From assembly GCF_024679095.1 (NCBI RefSeq), contig NC_066520.1, positions 16,935,831 through 16,999,830 on the forward strand: a stretch of DNA of 64,000 nucleotides, given 5' to 3'. Below the pieces are notes generated by a model. It was not told the origin of the DNA and did not search any database. It worked only from the letters and a program-made list of their open reading frames with translations. The position numbers and the translations under genes were made by a program. Positions 25,978 through 41,130 of the stretch are shown here, piece after piece; position 1 is the first letter of the stretch, and every line of letters begins with the position of its first letter. Source of the stretch: Eriocheir sinensis (Eukaryota > Arthropoda > Malacostraca > Decapoda > Varunidae).

Positions 25978-26088
25978 ACCCGCCGGGATATCCGAGGATC
26001 CAGGACGAGTCTGGACAGCGCCTGGAGGGACCCATCGGCCCCTACGAGGACGGGACCACCGTTAGGATGATGTGCCTCAGCTCGGGAG
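25978..26088 (+). CDS. Exon: linker and start of Ig domain 2
   Basis: The acceptor is gattcccag at 25977; the donor is gggag|gtgagt at 26089. It enters and leaves in phase 1. The split codon gives Asp, then PPGYPRIQDESGQRLEGPIGPY, shown here in part as PPGYPRIQDESGQ. This is the usual inter-domain start of Ig2 in the family, where the residues D-PP follow the first domain. It continues EDGTTVRMMCLSSG, which contains the B-strand Cys of Ig2. The exon ends just after that Cys, so Ig2 is split over two exons. The other half is 4.6 kb downstream. Confidence 0.88.
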
Positions 26089-28470
26089 GTGAGTAGCGAC
26101 TTAACATGACATCCTTCAACGCCTTAGGATACTAGGATGCATATATAATGGGTTGACGGATCGGTAATATAGACGGGTAAATGGACAGTGAAAGGGGACA
26201 TGATGGTTATGGGTCGAAAGAAAGGCAAACAGAGAGGTAGTGAATATTTAGATAGTAAACACAAAAAAAATCACAACCACGCTTCTTTACACCCTAATCC
26301 CGCTCTTCTGGTTTCTGTAAAATGGGCCAACGGTCGGTTCCCCTTTCCCACGCAGGCTAACGTGTTTTTAGTGTTGACCGGGATTGTAGTCTCAAGAGGC
26401 AACGCTGTCCGCCGCATTTTTCTTGTCCTTGCCACCACCCGGAAGGTTACGGGGCGATGGGCAGCAGTGAGGAAGTGACTTTAAACCTCTCAACGCGTGT
26501 AAGCAGCGCGGAGTGCCTGGAGGCGAGCGAGGGGCCTCCCGCCTCACCGCTGGCCGGCACTTCCTTGCTGAGCGTCGCGTCCAATTCATTTTTCAGAGGA
26601 AGGATGGAAGCAAGGAGAGACATCAGAGGGGAAAGATGGCGGATGAAACATGATGAAAGTGGATGGAGGAGAAGGATCAGAAGGAGGAAAATAAGAAGGC
26701 AGGAAAAGACGATGATAAGGAGAATGAGGAAGAGGAGGAGGAATAGACTTAAACGGAAATCGAAGAGGAAGGATATCTCAGGAGGGAGGCTAAGGGGGAA
26801 GTAAAATTTGCAAGAAAGATAAAAATCCTGAGGCATTTATTACCCAGGCTGGCCAGAGCTTGTTAAGGCGACGAGGCGCGGACGAGGGAAACAAGAAGAC
26901 AAACAAGAGCTTCCTGTGGCATGTTTTGGGGTGAGGCGAGACGGTGAGACGCGAGATCCTGCGGCAAAGACGAGGTGCATGTGTCCCTCCTCCCTCCGTG
27001 GGTCCGCGTGGATAATACTCCTCCCAGGGGCGCGCAGCAGGCGGGTTTAATTACAGGAATAATGAGCATGGCGAGGAATATGAAGGCAAGGTGGCGACAA
27101 GACAGGCACGACCGCAGACACATGCAGTGGTGGGCGTGATGACAGGCGGGAAGCAATGAGCGTTGTGAGGCATTACCTTGATGAACAGTGTTATTCACCA
27201 GGGCCTGATCACGGGCTGGACTCGTGATAACCAGCAAGTACCCTCCCAGGAGAGTATAACTTGGTAGTCAATCACTGGGTACTGCTGGAACCTTCACACA
27301 CTACACTCGCCCATATCCTTTGCCCATCGAGTGACAATAACCGCTCCTTGTCAGCGGAAAACTCTTTCGGCTTGAGCGGTGCTTGAAGTTCAGCGTGGCA
27401 GGAGCGCGAGTTTGCTAACGTTCACATCTCTTGTCAACTTTCTGGAAAAAAAATCAGTCAGGCGTGCATGTAAAGTTTAACCTAATTTTTCCTTTGATTA
27501 GCATTGTAAAACGCTTAAAAAATCCAGACAATGGAGACAAATCGTGATGGGAATATTAAGTGTTTGATAAAAAGATCGTGGAAGGGATGGAGCGAGGTAG
27601 CAAGGCATTGAATATATAAAAACAAAACAATAAAAAATGAAGAAAAAAAATCAGTCTCAACATATCAGAAAGAATACTGAAATATAACCGAAACAGATTC
27701 AGGTTTGTTGCTAAAAAATATGTACCATGAAGGATCCATTTAGGTTTGACATTGCCTCGTCCGGCCTCAATTCTGTTCCACTTCAAGACGACTGTAATTT
27801 TAAGATCACTCATCCAAGTACGATTACCGAACTCAGTCGCTCATAACTTTTTTTTCGGAAGACCTAAAACCTAGTCAGCAAGATTCCATTCATCCCGCAT
27901 CTTAAAACATGAAAACCAAATAAACATCGCAAAGGAGTTAAAGAAAAGTACACGTAATTGTCTTGCCCGTGAAGTGCCGGTGTGTGTTCCGCCCTCAGCC
28001 CTCGGAGGCGAAAACCCGACCCAGACTGAGACGACAAGGAAAGTGAGAGAGGCTGCGGCTGTGGCCCTAAACTTTTACCCTCGAGGGACGTGGACGCATT
28101 CAGGTGTTGGAAGAGGCGGCGGGCCAGGGCTGGGACAACGGAGGACGGCGAGCGGAGCAAGAGCGAGGGCGAGTGTTAACGTTTTTTGTTGTTTTATGTT
28201 TTATAGCTTGACGACAAAAGCACAGCGGCGTGGTTTGATGGCATCGTGAGGTGTAGGAAAAAAGTGAAGTTGATTGACTCTCTGACCTTTGACCTGAGTA
28301 TAAGTGGAACAGTGAAAGTATATACGTAACAAATGGTCAAAGTTTTAACCATACCCGTCGACCACAAGGAGAGTACGCGTTCCAACGAAAAAACTGATAT
28401 ACAGAGCAATATCTAATATCACGATAAACACTCTCTCTCCGGTTTTACAATTCACATTAAATAAAAACGT
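26089..28470. other. No gene seen in intron; GC-rich and purine patches
   Basis: GC-richer segments at 26440-26580 and 26860-27240 flank a purine-rich patch (26595-26815). None has splice-bounded domain coding. 27400-28470 is AT-rich and unremarkable. Confidence 0.5.
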
Positions 28471-28477
28471 CTATCCA

Positions 28478-28745
28478 CTTGTACCTATATCTATACCTTT
28501 ACTTACCTATTTGCCTATCTGTCTATCAATCTATCTCTCTATCTATCAATCAATCAATCAATCTTTTGACATCTTATTCTGTTTTCTTTTATCGGAGCAG
28601 CGTCCAGCAGGCTCTTTTGCTGCTTTTTATTTGTTTTATTGACCTTGCTGTAAAAAAATCAATCAATCAATCAATTTATATCTATCTACTCATCTACCTA
28701 TCTAACTATCTGTTCATCTACTTACCTATCTATCTCTATATACGA
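28478..28745. repeat. CTAT/CAAT tetranucleotide repeats
   Basis: Mixed ctat, caat and ccta tetranucleotide repeats in two patches (28478-28565 and 28655-28745). Confidence 0.8.
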
Positions 28746-29037
28746 GCATGTGGAGGTGGTAATAACGCTAATTACACTAACAACAATAACAACGCAAGGC
28801 AGCTGACGGAAAATAATGAGAACGTTCCCTTCCCCATCGACCTTCTGCTCCCCTCCTCCCCTCTCCCCCGTACTGACCTGTCTTTCTCCTCCTCTGTTTT
28901 TCTCATTATCCCCCTTCTTCACCCTCCTCCCACTTCCCTTCCCCCGTTGAGCGTTCATCAATCACAATACAATTTCTTTCGCATATTATTTTGCTGTGAG
29001 TGACGCCAGGCAGCTCGGTGGAGAGGGGGGAGTGGGA

Positions 29038-29260
29038 AGGGGGAGGTGCATCAAGGAACGAAGGGAGGAGGAGGGGAAGGGGAAAAGGGGAAGAGAAGGA
29101 AAGTACGAGGCTGGTGTGTTCAGATTGAGGGAAGAGAAAAGGAAGGGGGAGGTGGAGGGTGCATCAAGGAACGAAGGGAGGAAGAGGTGAAGGGGAAAAG
29201 AGGAAGAAAAGGGAAGTACGAGGCTGGTGTGTTCAGATTGAGGGGAGAGGAAAGAATGAT
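29038..29260. repeat. ~113-bp purine-rich tandem duplication
   Basis: gtgcatcaaggaacgaaggg begins copies at 29046 and 29159. Both include aagtacgaggctggtgtgtt and cagattgagg. Confidence 0.88.
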
Positions 29261-29680
29261 ATATGGAGGAAAGGATAATTAGTGAGAGGAGGAGAAGGAG
29301 GAGAAAGGAGAGGAAGAATGATAATGTAGAAAATGAGGAGATATATATAAAAAGACAAGAGAATGGAAAAAAAAAGTGCAGCTAAATAAGTTAACACAAC
29401 AGCACTACAGGTCTTATAAGAGAGCTCCGGGTGATGATAGTTTAGTGGTGATCGGAGGGGTGTTACCAGATTTCAGGTGATTAAGATTTACCGAACGTTC
29501 TTTACAATGAAGCAGCGGAGTACAGCTTAGGCCCTACACGTGTGGCCTTGGTGAAGACGAAAAAAACCGTCGAGCCAGCAGGAAAACAGTCTTTTGTCAA
29601 TCAATAAAGCTGAAAAAAAGCTTGAAAAAAAAATGCTATACGAGGGATAAAGTTTTTCACATTGATTGAATCACCACATA

Positions 29681-29798
29681 GAAGAGAAGAAGAGGAGGAG
29701 GAGGAGGAGGAGGAGGAGGAGGAGGAAAAGAAGGAGGAAAATGCAGAGAAAAAAACAAAAAAAAAACAGAAAAACACGACTATTGATACTACTACAAA

Positions 29799-29891
<93 letters not shown>

Positions 29892-29892
29892 G

Positions 29893-29934
<42 letters not shown>
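29681..29934. repeat. (GAG)n and (ACT)n microsatellites
   Basis: GAG array at 29681-29726 and ACT array at 29800-29934 with a few interruptions. Poly-Ser, poly-Leu and poly-Tyr frames are artefacts. Confidence 0.95.
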
Positions 29935-30298
29935 AAGCTATTACCACTACTACTATCACTTACACAGCTACAATAACCCAGACAACTATAAAAAACAATA
30001 AAAGTGGTGACTGCATTTACTGAACAACAATATTTATTAACCTTTAGCAATTTGGAACAATTTTCACCGGACTTTGAACGCGATCATTACAAGGGTGAAT
30101 CAATGGCAAGGGAGGAGGAGTAAGGGGTTGGGGGGTGGGGGGTTGCAGGCTTTGAGGGAGGGCCAAGCTTAATTAATTTATTTTTTGTTATTATTTTAAT
30201 ATTTTTTCGCGCCACAGTTTCTGCCTCGATGCCATAATCTGATAATCATCTGGGAATCATGGGATTAGGCGGAAGGTGCTTTCAGCCGATATCTGTGT

Positions 30299-30660
<362 letters not shown>

Positions 30661-30724
30661 ATTTTCTTCTGTGAATATATTTGTGTACGTCTGTGTGTGT
30701 CTAGTGAATGTTTTCTTCCTTCAG

Positions 30725-30922
30725 AGCCCCCGCCAGGTCTGGTGTGGGGCGGAAGCGGGGCGGGGCGGGGCAGCGGGGTGCAGCGGGACGACACAACAAG
30801 CAGAACAAGACTGAGCATCGTGGCATCAAGGGACAGCGCCCACACCACCGTCACCTGCTCCACCACAAACTCCTCCTCGCCCAGCCCCATCCACACAGTC
30901 TCCACCAAGATCAGGGTGAACC
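30725..30922 (+). CDS. Exon: remainder of Ig domain 2
   Basis: The acceptor is ttttcttccttcag at 30724; the donor is aacc|gtaagt at 30923. Phase 1 in, phase 1 out. The start EPPPGLVW follows the CLSSG of the previous exon and matches the family's G(E/R)PPP...V-W pattern. A Gly-rich stretch (GGSGAGRGSG) then replaces the usual W-x-(D/N)-G turn. TSRTRLSIVASRDSAHTTVTC supplies the F-strand Cys, and STKIRVN is the closing strand. N-S-S is a possible glycosylation site. The exon carries a G-run cluster (30746-30778). Strong (GT)n arrays lie a short distance upstream. The exon is judged real from phase, splice sites and domain fit, although the Gly-rich turn is atypical. Confidence 0.87.
30746..30778 (+). 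other. G-quadruplex-capable tract inside a coding exon
   Basis: Five runs of four G lie at 30746, 30757, 30762, 30767 and 30775, with loops of 1-7 bases. They are on the sense strand and encode the Gly-rich turn of Ig2. Confidence 0.7.
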
Positions 30923-31354
30923 GTAAGTAAAATTTAAGCTCACGTTTACTGATAATTCTTGCCTCGCTTTGATATGTCAGTGAAAGAAGTATATGAAGAG
31001 CAGTGCATTTCAACAATTTTTTTCTTCCCCTGTTATTGTGATCCCAGGCTTAAAATCTAATACATTTTTATTCTATAGGTACAGATTGCTTGTGTATTGC
31101 TAGTTTAATTCCGGGGAGTTGTTTTCCTTTTGGTTTAACAGTTTTCCAAGTCTAAGTTGCACATTTTTCATAACCTGTGTCGATACAGGCAGCTGGGCGC
31201 AACGTAGAACACATTTTTATATTTTACAGCTTCCATACGTTTTATACTTATGGGCATAATAGTAACCAGTTAGGGTTCTCTTTGTCTATGCAATTATCTA
31301 TATGTCTATCTATCTATCTATCTCTCATAAGCATTCGTTCTGCCTTGGTCTTAG

Positions 31355-31506
31355 TGCCGCCGCTCGCAGTGAGGCTGGAGGCGCCGGGGGAGTGGGTGAG
31401 CGCCGGCCAGCAGAGCGTCTTCAAGTGCAGAGTTGTGGGGTCGTCGCCCGAGCCCGTCGTTCAGTGGTGGCTCGGGGGACGGCAGCTCATTCCCAGCACT
31501 CCGTCT
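31355..31506 (+). CDS. Exon: first half of Ig domain 3
   Basis: The acceptor is tgccttggtcttag at 31354; the donor is ccgtct|gtaagt at 31507. It enters in phase 1 (split codon Leu) and leaves in phase 0. It encodes PPLAVRLEAPGEWVSAGQQS, then VFKCRVVGSSPEPVVQWWLGGRQL. This has the (L)SAG-(Q/R) entry motif, the B-strand Cys in FKC, and the tandem Trp (QWW) typical of Sidestep Ig3. A 432-bp intron separates it from the Ig2 exon and a 14.5-kb intron follows. Confidence 0.9.
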
Positions 31507-32032
31507 GTAAGTACCCATCCCCTTTATCCTCCCTTCTCAATCCTAGCATCCAGAAACTATACGTATAAACCATTAACCTCCCTTCATTTCCTATACAACA
31601 AATAACAGCACTTTCGAAACTCAAGCTATGGAGGAATCTCACTTTTTCCGTCTATTTATTCACGCAGCAAGACAGAGTACGTACCTTTGCCCTCCCGCTC
31701 CTTCTATTATTCACGCAATACCGACCGTACAGGCCCCCTACTTCCCATTACTTGAATTTCAAAACACCACGGAGCAAGTAAATCCCAAGTCTCCTGCTCC
31801 AGTCTTCTCCGGCTTAACCTCATCTGAACGCTTAACCCCAACCAGGCCACGGACTCAGACGCAATCAACTCCGGCCACTCACTCACTCACTCACTCACTC
31901 ACTCCTTTCTTCCTTCATCTCTTGCCGCGTCTCAACACACGAAAATATTTGCTCAACCAGAGGAAAATACGGCGCTTAATTTCACTTCTCTCTGATAAAA
32001 GGAAAATATACTATGATTAATTTTCGTTGAAG
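31507..32032. other. No gene seen at the start of the 14.5-kb intron
   Basis: Mixed DNA with a short (ACTC)n patch near 31876-31905. Confidence 0.5.

Positions 32033-32118
<86 letters not shown>
32033..32118. repeat. (CT)n microsatellite
   Basis: About 42 CT units. No retrotransposon tail sequence precedes it, unlike the array at 54766. Confidence 0.95.
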
Positions 32119-32122
<4 letters not shown>

Positions 32123-32458
32123 GTTGGCTGCAGGAGAGGTGTGAAGGCCAAAGGAGGGCTCTTGACAAATGAGTTTCCCGCAGCCTTGACTGTTTAAGTT
32201 ATATATCTCGCCCCCCAGTAAGCAGCGCCCGCCCCTTCCTCTCTCAGCCGATCCTGCGCACCTGTCTCTCCGCAGCGACCCCCGAACACCGCCGCCTCGA
32301 ATAAGTTTTCCTCTTCCTCGGCTCAGCAACAGAACACTGAAATATTCAGTCACATTCTCGACTACTAGCACGCCACCTTTACGAGTTACGATATGTACAG
32401 TTGTTGCTGTTTCTGTTATTCCTCTTATTACTACCATTACTGATATATATATTTGTAG

Positions 32459-32522
32459 TACTACCGAAAGTACTACTACTTATTTTACTACTACTACTAC
32501 TACTATTGTTACTACTACTACA

Positions 32523-32582
<60 letters not shown>
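32459..32582. repeat. (TAC)n and (AAT)n microsatellites
   Basis: Interrupted tac/act repeats to about 32520, then about 20 AAT units. Confidence 0.93.
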
Positions 32583-34562
<1,980 letters not shown>

Positions 34563-34889
34563 GAACGAATGTTATGTGTTCAATTACCTGTTCTCCCTCC
34601 CCTCCACCCCCTTACCTGTTATACGACCTCTATCCTCCCCCCCCCCCCCCACCACAATAGAGTATACATGGCTAGTTGCTCACACGTATAAACAAACACG
34701 AGGACGGAAGAGCTACTCACTCGAACAAGCGCACGACTCGAATGAAACCGAGATTTATTATTATTAGTGTTCATCCCACTCGGCTGAAATTACATTCGAA
34801 ATACAAATCTGGAGGCGAAATTAGGACAGCGAGCTCTACAGCGCTACACATATACATCCGAGTTGTATCACAGACAAACACAAACACAT

Positions 34890-34934
34890 ACACACACACA
34901 CACACACACACACTCTCTCTCTCTCTCTCTCTCT
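34890..34934. repeat. (AC)n(TC)n compound microsatellite
   Basis: AC repeats change directly to CT repeats. Downstream to 35340 the strand is rich in CAC/ACC trinucleotides. Confidence 0.88.
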
Positions 34935-35340
34935 TTGATGTCAGGTCTCCTCGCTTGACGCATAAATACAAAACAAACAAAAAACAACAAAAGCGGGGGA
35001 GCTCAACACCGTCACGGGCATCACCACACCCATCACCACGGTCCATCTCCACTATTCACTACCATCGTCTCCATCACCACCACTGCCCACACAAACCACC
35101 CATCACCATCCATTCAAACCCACATCACCACGAACCACTAACACCGCCATCACGCCACACAACACACCAACTAGAACCAGCACAACCATTAGAACCATTC
35201 CTAACACCACTACTACTAAGGTAAAGCAACCACTACAGTTTCTTCTGCTCTCACCACTGCTAAAACTACTACACAACCACCACTACCACCACCACTACCA
35301 CTCTTAACACTACTGCTTCTTCAGGCACCGCAACCATCGC

Positions 35341-37310
35341 AAATCCTTCTCTCATCACTATGAAAACCATTGCCTACACCACCATATTTTCACACGCACC
35401 CAACACTCACTCTTCTGCCGGCGACGCGCAGTTTATACTATGAGATTATTATGTCAACAAGGCGCGGGGAAGTTCTGTGTCCCACGCCTCGTCCCGAAGG
35501 AGGTGCCGCGGGTTCTGTCCTCTTAAAGCAGAACACTGACGGAGCAGCGACGACTCCCGTTCAGAGGCGAGCACTCGGAGTTATAGAATACCTTTAGAAT
35601 CATCCCAAGGTGTTCATTTATGTACCCCTCGCAGTCTTCAGGCTTGATTTTTCTTCACGTCGTCTCATCACACCGCAGTTTCGCCCCTTTATCCATCGTT
35701 CCATACTTCAGAGACAAATGAGTTGGCCCAACATGGAAAGTTTAGCTTCTTTTCCCAGCATCCAGTGACTCCTTCGGCCAAAACATCGTTCCATTAACTT
35801 TAAATAACATGCATTTTGACATTAATTCACATAGAGCTTTATTTTCATGAGCCACGATTCAATGAGAGGCGTTCAGGCACTCACTCCTGCAGCATCCACT
35901 TATTCACGCATCAATCAATCATTCCTTCAACATCTCCGCTTTTAGATCGTCTTCTGCATCGCATCACCCGCATCTCCACTTTCCAGCATCTCCATCCCAT
36001 TAAGATAAGTTCAGTCAGCCCACCAGATATTGGCTACCTAAGCAACAAAAGCCTTTATAAAGACGCTGCCTCTTTGATAAACTACCTTTGGCAATATTCT
36101 CCGTTATTACCGCCGCCCCCACACCCTCGCAGCGACCACCTCCAAGGCCCTTTATTCCTCCGGCCGACCACTTCTAGCACGCATGAAAGACGGTGCGTCA
36201 CTCATGAATGTAGAGAGAAAGGGAGAGAGGGAGAGACGAGATGGATAATAATAGGGACGTGTGAAGGAAAGAGAAGTAGAGAATTATTGAAAATAGAAAT
36301 GGGGGACCGGCAGACCGTATTTAAGAGGAAAGGAGAATAGTAAAAGGAAAGAGGAAAGAACAAAGCGAGTATTGAAAAACATAGTGTTGAGAGAGGGGAG
36401 ACCGAAAAGAACTTGAGCTTGGAGAGTTTGGGGAAGATATCTATGAAAATACACAATGGAGGAAAAGAGGGTGAGATAGAAAAACAAAAGGATAGAAGGG
36501 GACGAGGAAAATATGTGGATTAGGGAGGGAGGAGGAGGAAGAGACACAGGAGGGGAGACGGAAAGAAGACAAAGATAGTCGGAGGGAAAGAGAATCACAA
36601 AAATTTGGCACGAAGACCCATGAGGAAAAGCTTACTATCCATCTCTATACACTGTTTCTATTCATATCTTTGTCTTCTTCCTCTTACTATTCCTCTTCCT
36701 CTACCTCTCCACTTCCTCGATCATCTTCATCGCTACCCAATCATCTCTCTATTTTTTTTTTATCTCTACTTCTTTCTCCTTATCCTCCTTTCCCTCCTCA
36801 AGCTCCTCTTACTCTTTCCTCTCCTCCTATTCTAACTCTTTTTTTCTACTCCTCCTCCTCTTCTATCCACCTCTTATCATCTTCATCGTTACCAAATCAT
36901 CTCTCCGCATCTTTTCATCTCCTCCATTTCTTTCTCCTTAACCTTCTTCTCCTCCTCCTCCTCCTCCTCCTCCTCCTCAACATCCTCTTACTCTCTTTTA
37001 CTTTCCTCTTCTACCTCTTTTTTTCTTTCGGATAACAAAAATATATTTATAACCGAGATAAGAGGGAGAAATAGACGAAGAGTTATCAAGGATCAAGATA
37101 AAAAACGAGCCACTTCTTTTTTTTTTCGTGGGAGCAGAAGCCTTACCTTTGTCGGGATTAATTAAGCACCAAACGTGAGCCCGCGAACACGCCAGGTAAG
37201 CCACAAAAGGGGAACTGGGAGGTGAGGATGCATGGAAGGTGGAAAAAAGGTGACTTGATTTAAAGATTTTACGGTCCTATTCTTAAACATTTCGGTGCCC
37301 AAGTAGGCTA
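35341..37310. other. No gene seen; purine then pyrimidine blocks
   Basis: 36190-36600 is purine-rich and 36650-37025 is pyrimidine-rich with (CTC)n at 36949-36978. The remainder is mixed DNA without coding signal. Confidence 0.55.
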
Positions 37311-37733
37311 CACATATTTGACAAGACTTTCGTAGGAGTTTTGAGCATTTCCAGGGGTATTTTTATTACCCAATTTGTAGTTTGGCCCTTCTTCTGTATC
37401 ATGAACCTTATTAAAACCCGACTGATTTCCGTTTCGGCCTAAGCACATATATTTGACAAGGCTTTTGTAGGCGTTCTGAGCATTTCCATGGGTAGTTTTA
37501 TGACCCTGGTGGTAGTCTGACCTTTCTTTTGTATCATCAACCTAAAAAAACACTAATTAGAACCCGACTGATCTCCTTTTCAGCCCAATCACACATATTT
37601 CACAATGCTTTCGTAGGCGTTATGAGCATTTCCATGGGTAGTTTTATGACCCTGGAGGTAGTCTGACCCTTCTTCTGTACAATGAATCTAAGAAAACATT
37701 TATTAGAAACCGACTGATCTCATTTTCGTCCTC
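37311..37733. repeat. ~140-bp tandem repeat, 3 copies
   Basis: cacatatttgacaa begins copies at 37311, 37444 and 37592 (variant). They share tttcgtagg.gtt.tgagcat, ttccatgggtagttttatga and ccgactgatctcc.tttt. Confidence 0.9.
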
Positions 37734-38129
37734 TGGAAATAGTTGATGTGAGAGATGGAGGCGTCTAACAATACCAACCTTACTCTTACAAATTAGTTTA
37801 ACGTGATTCGACTCTCCTTACACATTTTAATAACTTCAACATTAAGAGCATTTCGTATTCACCCGCAGCGTCAATTTACATAAGAAAAAAAAAATCATGA
37901 AGTGTAGGAGTCATGGAGCTACTGTTACCGAGAGGTCCGAGCTTCATCCCATTACGAGGGCGATGGTTCTTATCCGGAGTTAATGGCTTACCGGCTTAAA
38001 AATCTCTAATTACTACAATGCAAGAGGTAAGTCTGCCTTGGAGAATTCGCTTTGCGCACACACGAGAGAAAAATGAATAAACTAATTTGATCCGCCATTC
38101 TTCGGTCGGTTCGGGTCGGTTCGAAAGGA

Positions 38130-38570
38130 TGGAATGGAGGGGATGAATGAATGAGGGAAGGAAGGAAGGAAGGAAAGAAGGAAGGAAGGCATCAGCCGTT
38201 CGGAAAGGAAGGAAGGATGGAAGGGAGGGGATGAATGAATGAGGGAAGGAAGATAGGAAGGAAGGAAGGAAGGCATCAGTCGTTCGGAAAGGAAGGAAGG
38301 AAGGAAAGGAAGGAAGGAATGAAGGAAGGAAGGAACGAAGGATGGACGATAGGGAGGAAATAAATGAAGGAGCGAAGGAAGAATTGAAGGAAAGGAAAAA
38401 ATAATGAAAGGAGGGACCGAATGAAGGAATGAAGGTAGGAAGGAAGGAAGGCAGTGGGAGGGAATAAATAGAGTGAAGGAAGAACTGAAGGAAAGCAGGA
38501 ACAGGAGGGAAGGGAATAAATGAAGGAGTGAATGAAGAAATGAAGGAAAGGAGAAAGGATGGAAGGCAGG
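38130..38570. repeat. GGAA-rich array with ~92-bp higher-order unit
   Basis: ggaaggaaggcatcagncgt recurs at about 38185 and 38270 within ggaa and gaatgaat repeats. The pattern then degenerates to 38570. Confidence 0.82.
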
Positions 38571-39639
38571 GCATCGCTTACCTATACTCCTCCTCCTCGA
38601 TCGCCTCAACTTTCCTCGTATCAGTCACGAACAAGACGCTTTGATTACATTTAAGTTCCTCCTTCTATTGGCAATCGCAAAATATTTTCAGCAAACGTTT
38701 TTCTTGCTTGCTTTTTCCCACCTCCGTTTTCCATTAAGCTAAACATTTTCTTTAAGTTTTACACTCGATGCATTTTCTTTTTACTTCTTGGTGATCACAA
38801 AGGCACAGTTTTTTTTTTTTGGTGTTTTGCATTCTATTCATTACGTGGTGGGTTCGACTTTGAGTTTTGATATAATTTCGCTTTCCCGGCTCTTTAAATG
38901 TCCGTGTGCCTTGAAGGGATAGACATATATATAGATGGAGAGCTTAACATACCTACACAGAGGGCACAGGGAACAGCTAACAGAACATCACAGAACGAGT
39001 CAAGGAAAATGCTAACCAAAACAAGTCTGACATTCACACCTGACGTTCGCAGAAAAGAAAATTACATACAGATAGTAAAAACAACAACAAGGAAGGGAAA
39101 GAGTCTTGTAAGCAGAACACCAGGAATTGAGGAAGCAGGAATTACAGGAAACAGATCAGCAGGAGGGAAAACACACGGCTGCAGGTGCGATGTAAACAGT
39201 TTAGCCGCAGGGAAATGAGAACAGAGAGGAAAAAGAACAGAAAACATAACTTACAAACATGACAACAGGAATCAAAATGAGGTAAAAAGAAACGCTACAG
39301 CAGATGGAAACTAATACGCGCAGGAGCGAATGATCAAATTACCCACAAAAGAATTAAAACACAAAAATAAAACAGAAAAAATAGGAACATTGCCACATGC
39401 CTGAAAAAAGCGATCAGACCAGAACAGGAAAGGAGAGAGGATCAGCAGATGGGAATGCAGGGAGGAGAGAGAGGAGAGGGAAACTGCAACACACGCACAA
39501 AAAAGACAGGAGTAGATTAGAAAGCGAAAGGGAAAGGGAGCAAGAGAAGCAGCAAATGAGTGAAGTAATGGAAGGTGAAGATGCGGGTTCAAGGCCGAGG
39601 GAGAGGTGTGGAAGGATGGAGAGAAAGAGGATAAAAAGG

Positions 39640-40230
39640 AGTGGAAAAAAAGCACTAGCGGAAGGATGGGGAAGAGCAGCCAGATGAAGCGTAGAAAGGA
39701 AGGATAGAAGGAAGGAAGGAGGGAGATGCGTATGAAAAGTATAAAAAGTAAGGAGAAAGAGAATAAAATAAAACAAAATAAAAAGTGGAGAAGTAAAAAT
39801 AGCGGAAGGATTAGGAAGAGAATACAGATGAAGCGTCGATAGGAAGGATGGTAGGACGGAAGGAGGAGGATTGGTATGAAAAGTAGAAAAAGTAAGGAGA
39901 AAGAGAATAAAATAAAATAAAATAAAAAGAGGAAAGATAATTAGAAGTAGCGGTAGCGGAAGGAGGAAGAAGAGAAGACAAATGAAGCGTAGATAGGAAG
40001 GATGGTAGGACGGGAGGAAAGTGGGTAAGAAAAGAAGAAAGAGGAAGAGATAAAAAAGAAAAGGGGGAGTAAGTAAGGAGGAGGTAGTGAAGACAGAAAG
40101 AAATAAAGACTGATGAACCGTAGAAAGCAAGGATCGAGGGAAGGAAGGAGAGTAACGAGCATGAAAAGAAGAAACAGTAAAATTGAAAAAGAGAAGGGGA
40201 AGTAAGGAAGGAGACAATAAAGAAAGGTTG
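39640..40230. repeat. ~145-bp purine-rich tandem repeat, 4 copies
   Basis: gatgaagcgtagaaaggaag or a variant recurs at 39683, 39827, 39981 and 40112. Each is followed by gatggtagga-type words, agtaaggagaaagagaataa and aataaaataaaa. Confidence 0.85.
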
Positions 40231-40369
40231 GACACATGAACGAATAAATTAATAAGCCAATGACTAAATAAATTACATGAAAATTATAGTGTATTGATGA
40301 ATGAGTTAATGAATTATTGAAGCAAGCAAATAGATGAGGAAATTTAAGGAGAATCAGGAAAGGGGGAAG

Positions 40370-40735
40370 GAGGAATGTAAGGTAGGAATTAACAAACGTA
40401 GGAAGGAAGGATGGAAGGAAGGAAGGAAGGAAGGAAGGAAGGAAGGAAAGAGGGAATAAAATAAGGAAGCAACAATAGAAATGAATGAGATGCAATAATT
40501 AAAGAGAAAAGCAACACTGGAAAGGGAAAGAGGAAGAATGGAAGGAAGCAAGAATGAAGAAACGAAGGAATTAAAAAAAAGAACGAAAGAAGGAAGAAAC
40601 AATAGAAGTGAATGAAATGCAATAATTAAAGAGAAAAGCAACACTGGAAAGGGAAAGAGGAAGAATGGAAGGAAGCAAGAATGAAGAAACGAAGGAAAGA
40701 AAAAAAAGGAAGAAGCAAAAAAATGAAATTAGACT
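40370..40735. repeat. ~127-bp tandem repeat plus GGAA array
   Basis: A GGAA array sits at about 40400-40448. Then gcaataattaaagagaaaag starts near-identical copies at 40492 and 40619, each running through caacactggaaagggaaaga to gaagaaacgaagga. Confidence 0.88.
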
Positions 40736-40739
40736 AAAG

Positions 40740-41130
40740 GGCATAAAAAATAAACAACGGAAGAATAAAGGGAAGGGAAAAAATAGAAGGAAGTACAAAA
40801 GAAGTTACGAATGAATAAAAAAACGGAGGGAACAAAAATAAAATAAAAGAGATGAAAAAAGCAAGAATTAAGTAAACAGCGGAATGAAGGGAAAGGATGA
40901 ATAGAGGAAGGACGAACAGATGAATTAATGAAAAAAAGAACGAGGGAAGGAACAAAAAATGAAATAAGAGATGAAAAAAAAACAAGAATTAGGTAAACAG
41001 CGGAGTGAAGGGAAGGATGACTAGAGGTAGGACGAACAAGGTGATGAATTAATGAATGAAAAAAAGAACGAAGGAGGGACAAAAATAAAACAAAAGTGAT
41101 GAAAAAAAACTAAAATTAAGTAAATGACGA
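40740..41130. repeat. ~122-bp tandem repeat, 3 copies
   Basis: Copies share agatgaaaaaa.caagaatt, agtaaacagcgg, gaagggaa.ggatga and acgaac...tgaattaatgaa. The whole 39400-41160 zone is purine-rich. Confidence 0.82.

Noticed and set aside
34676..35224. 182-codon frame rich in His/Thr/Pro
   Set aside because: Driven by AC, TC and CAC-rich DNA; no domain.
38098..38120. tRNA-like ggttcg words
   Set aside because: No matching A box or cloverleaf could be drawn around it. No other tRNA gene was recognised in the window.
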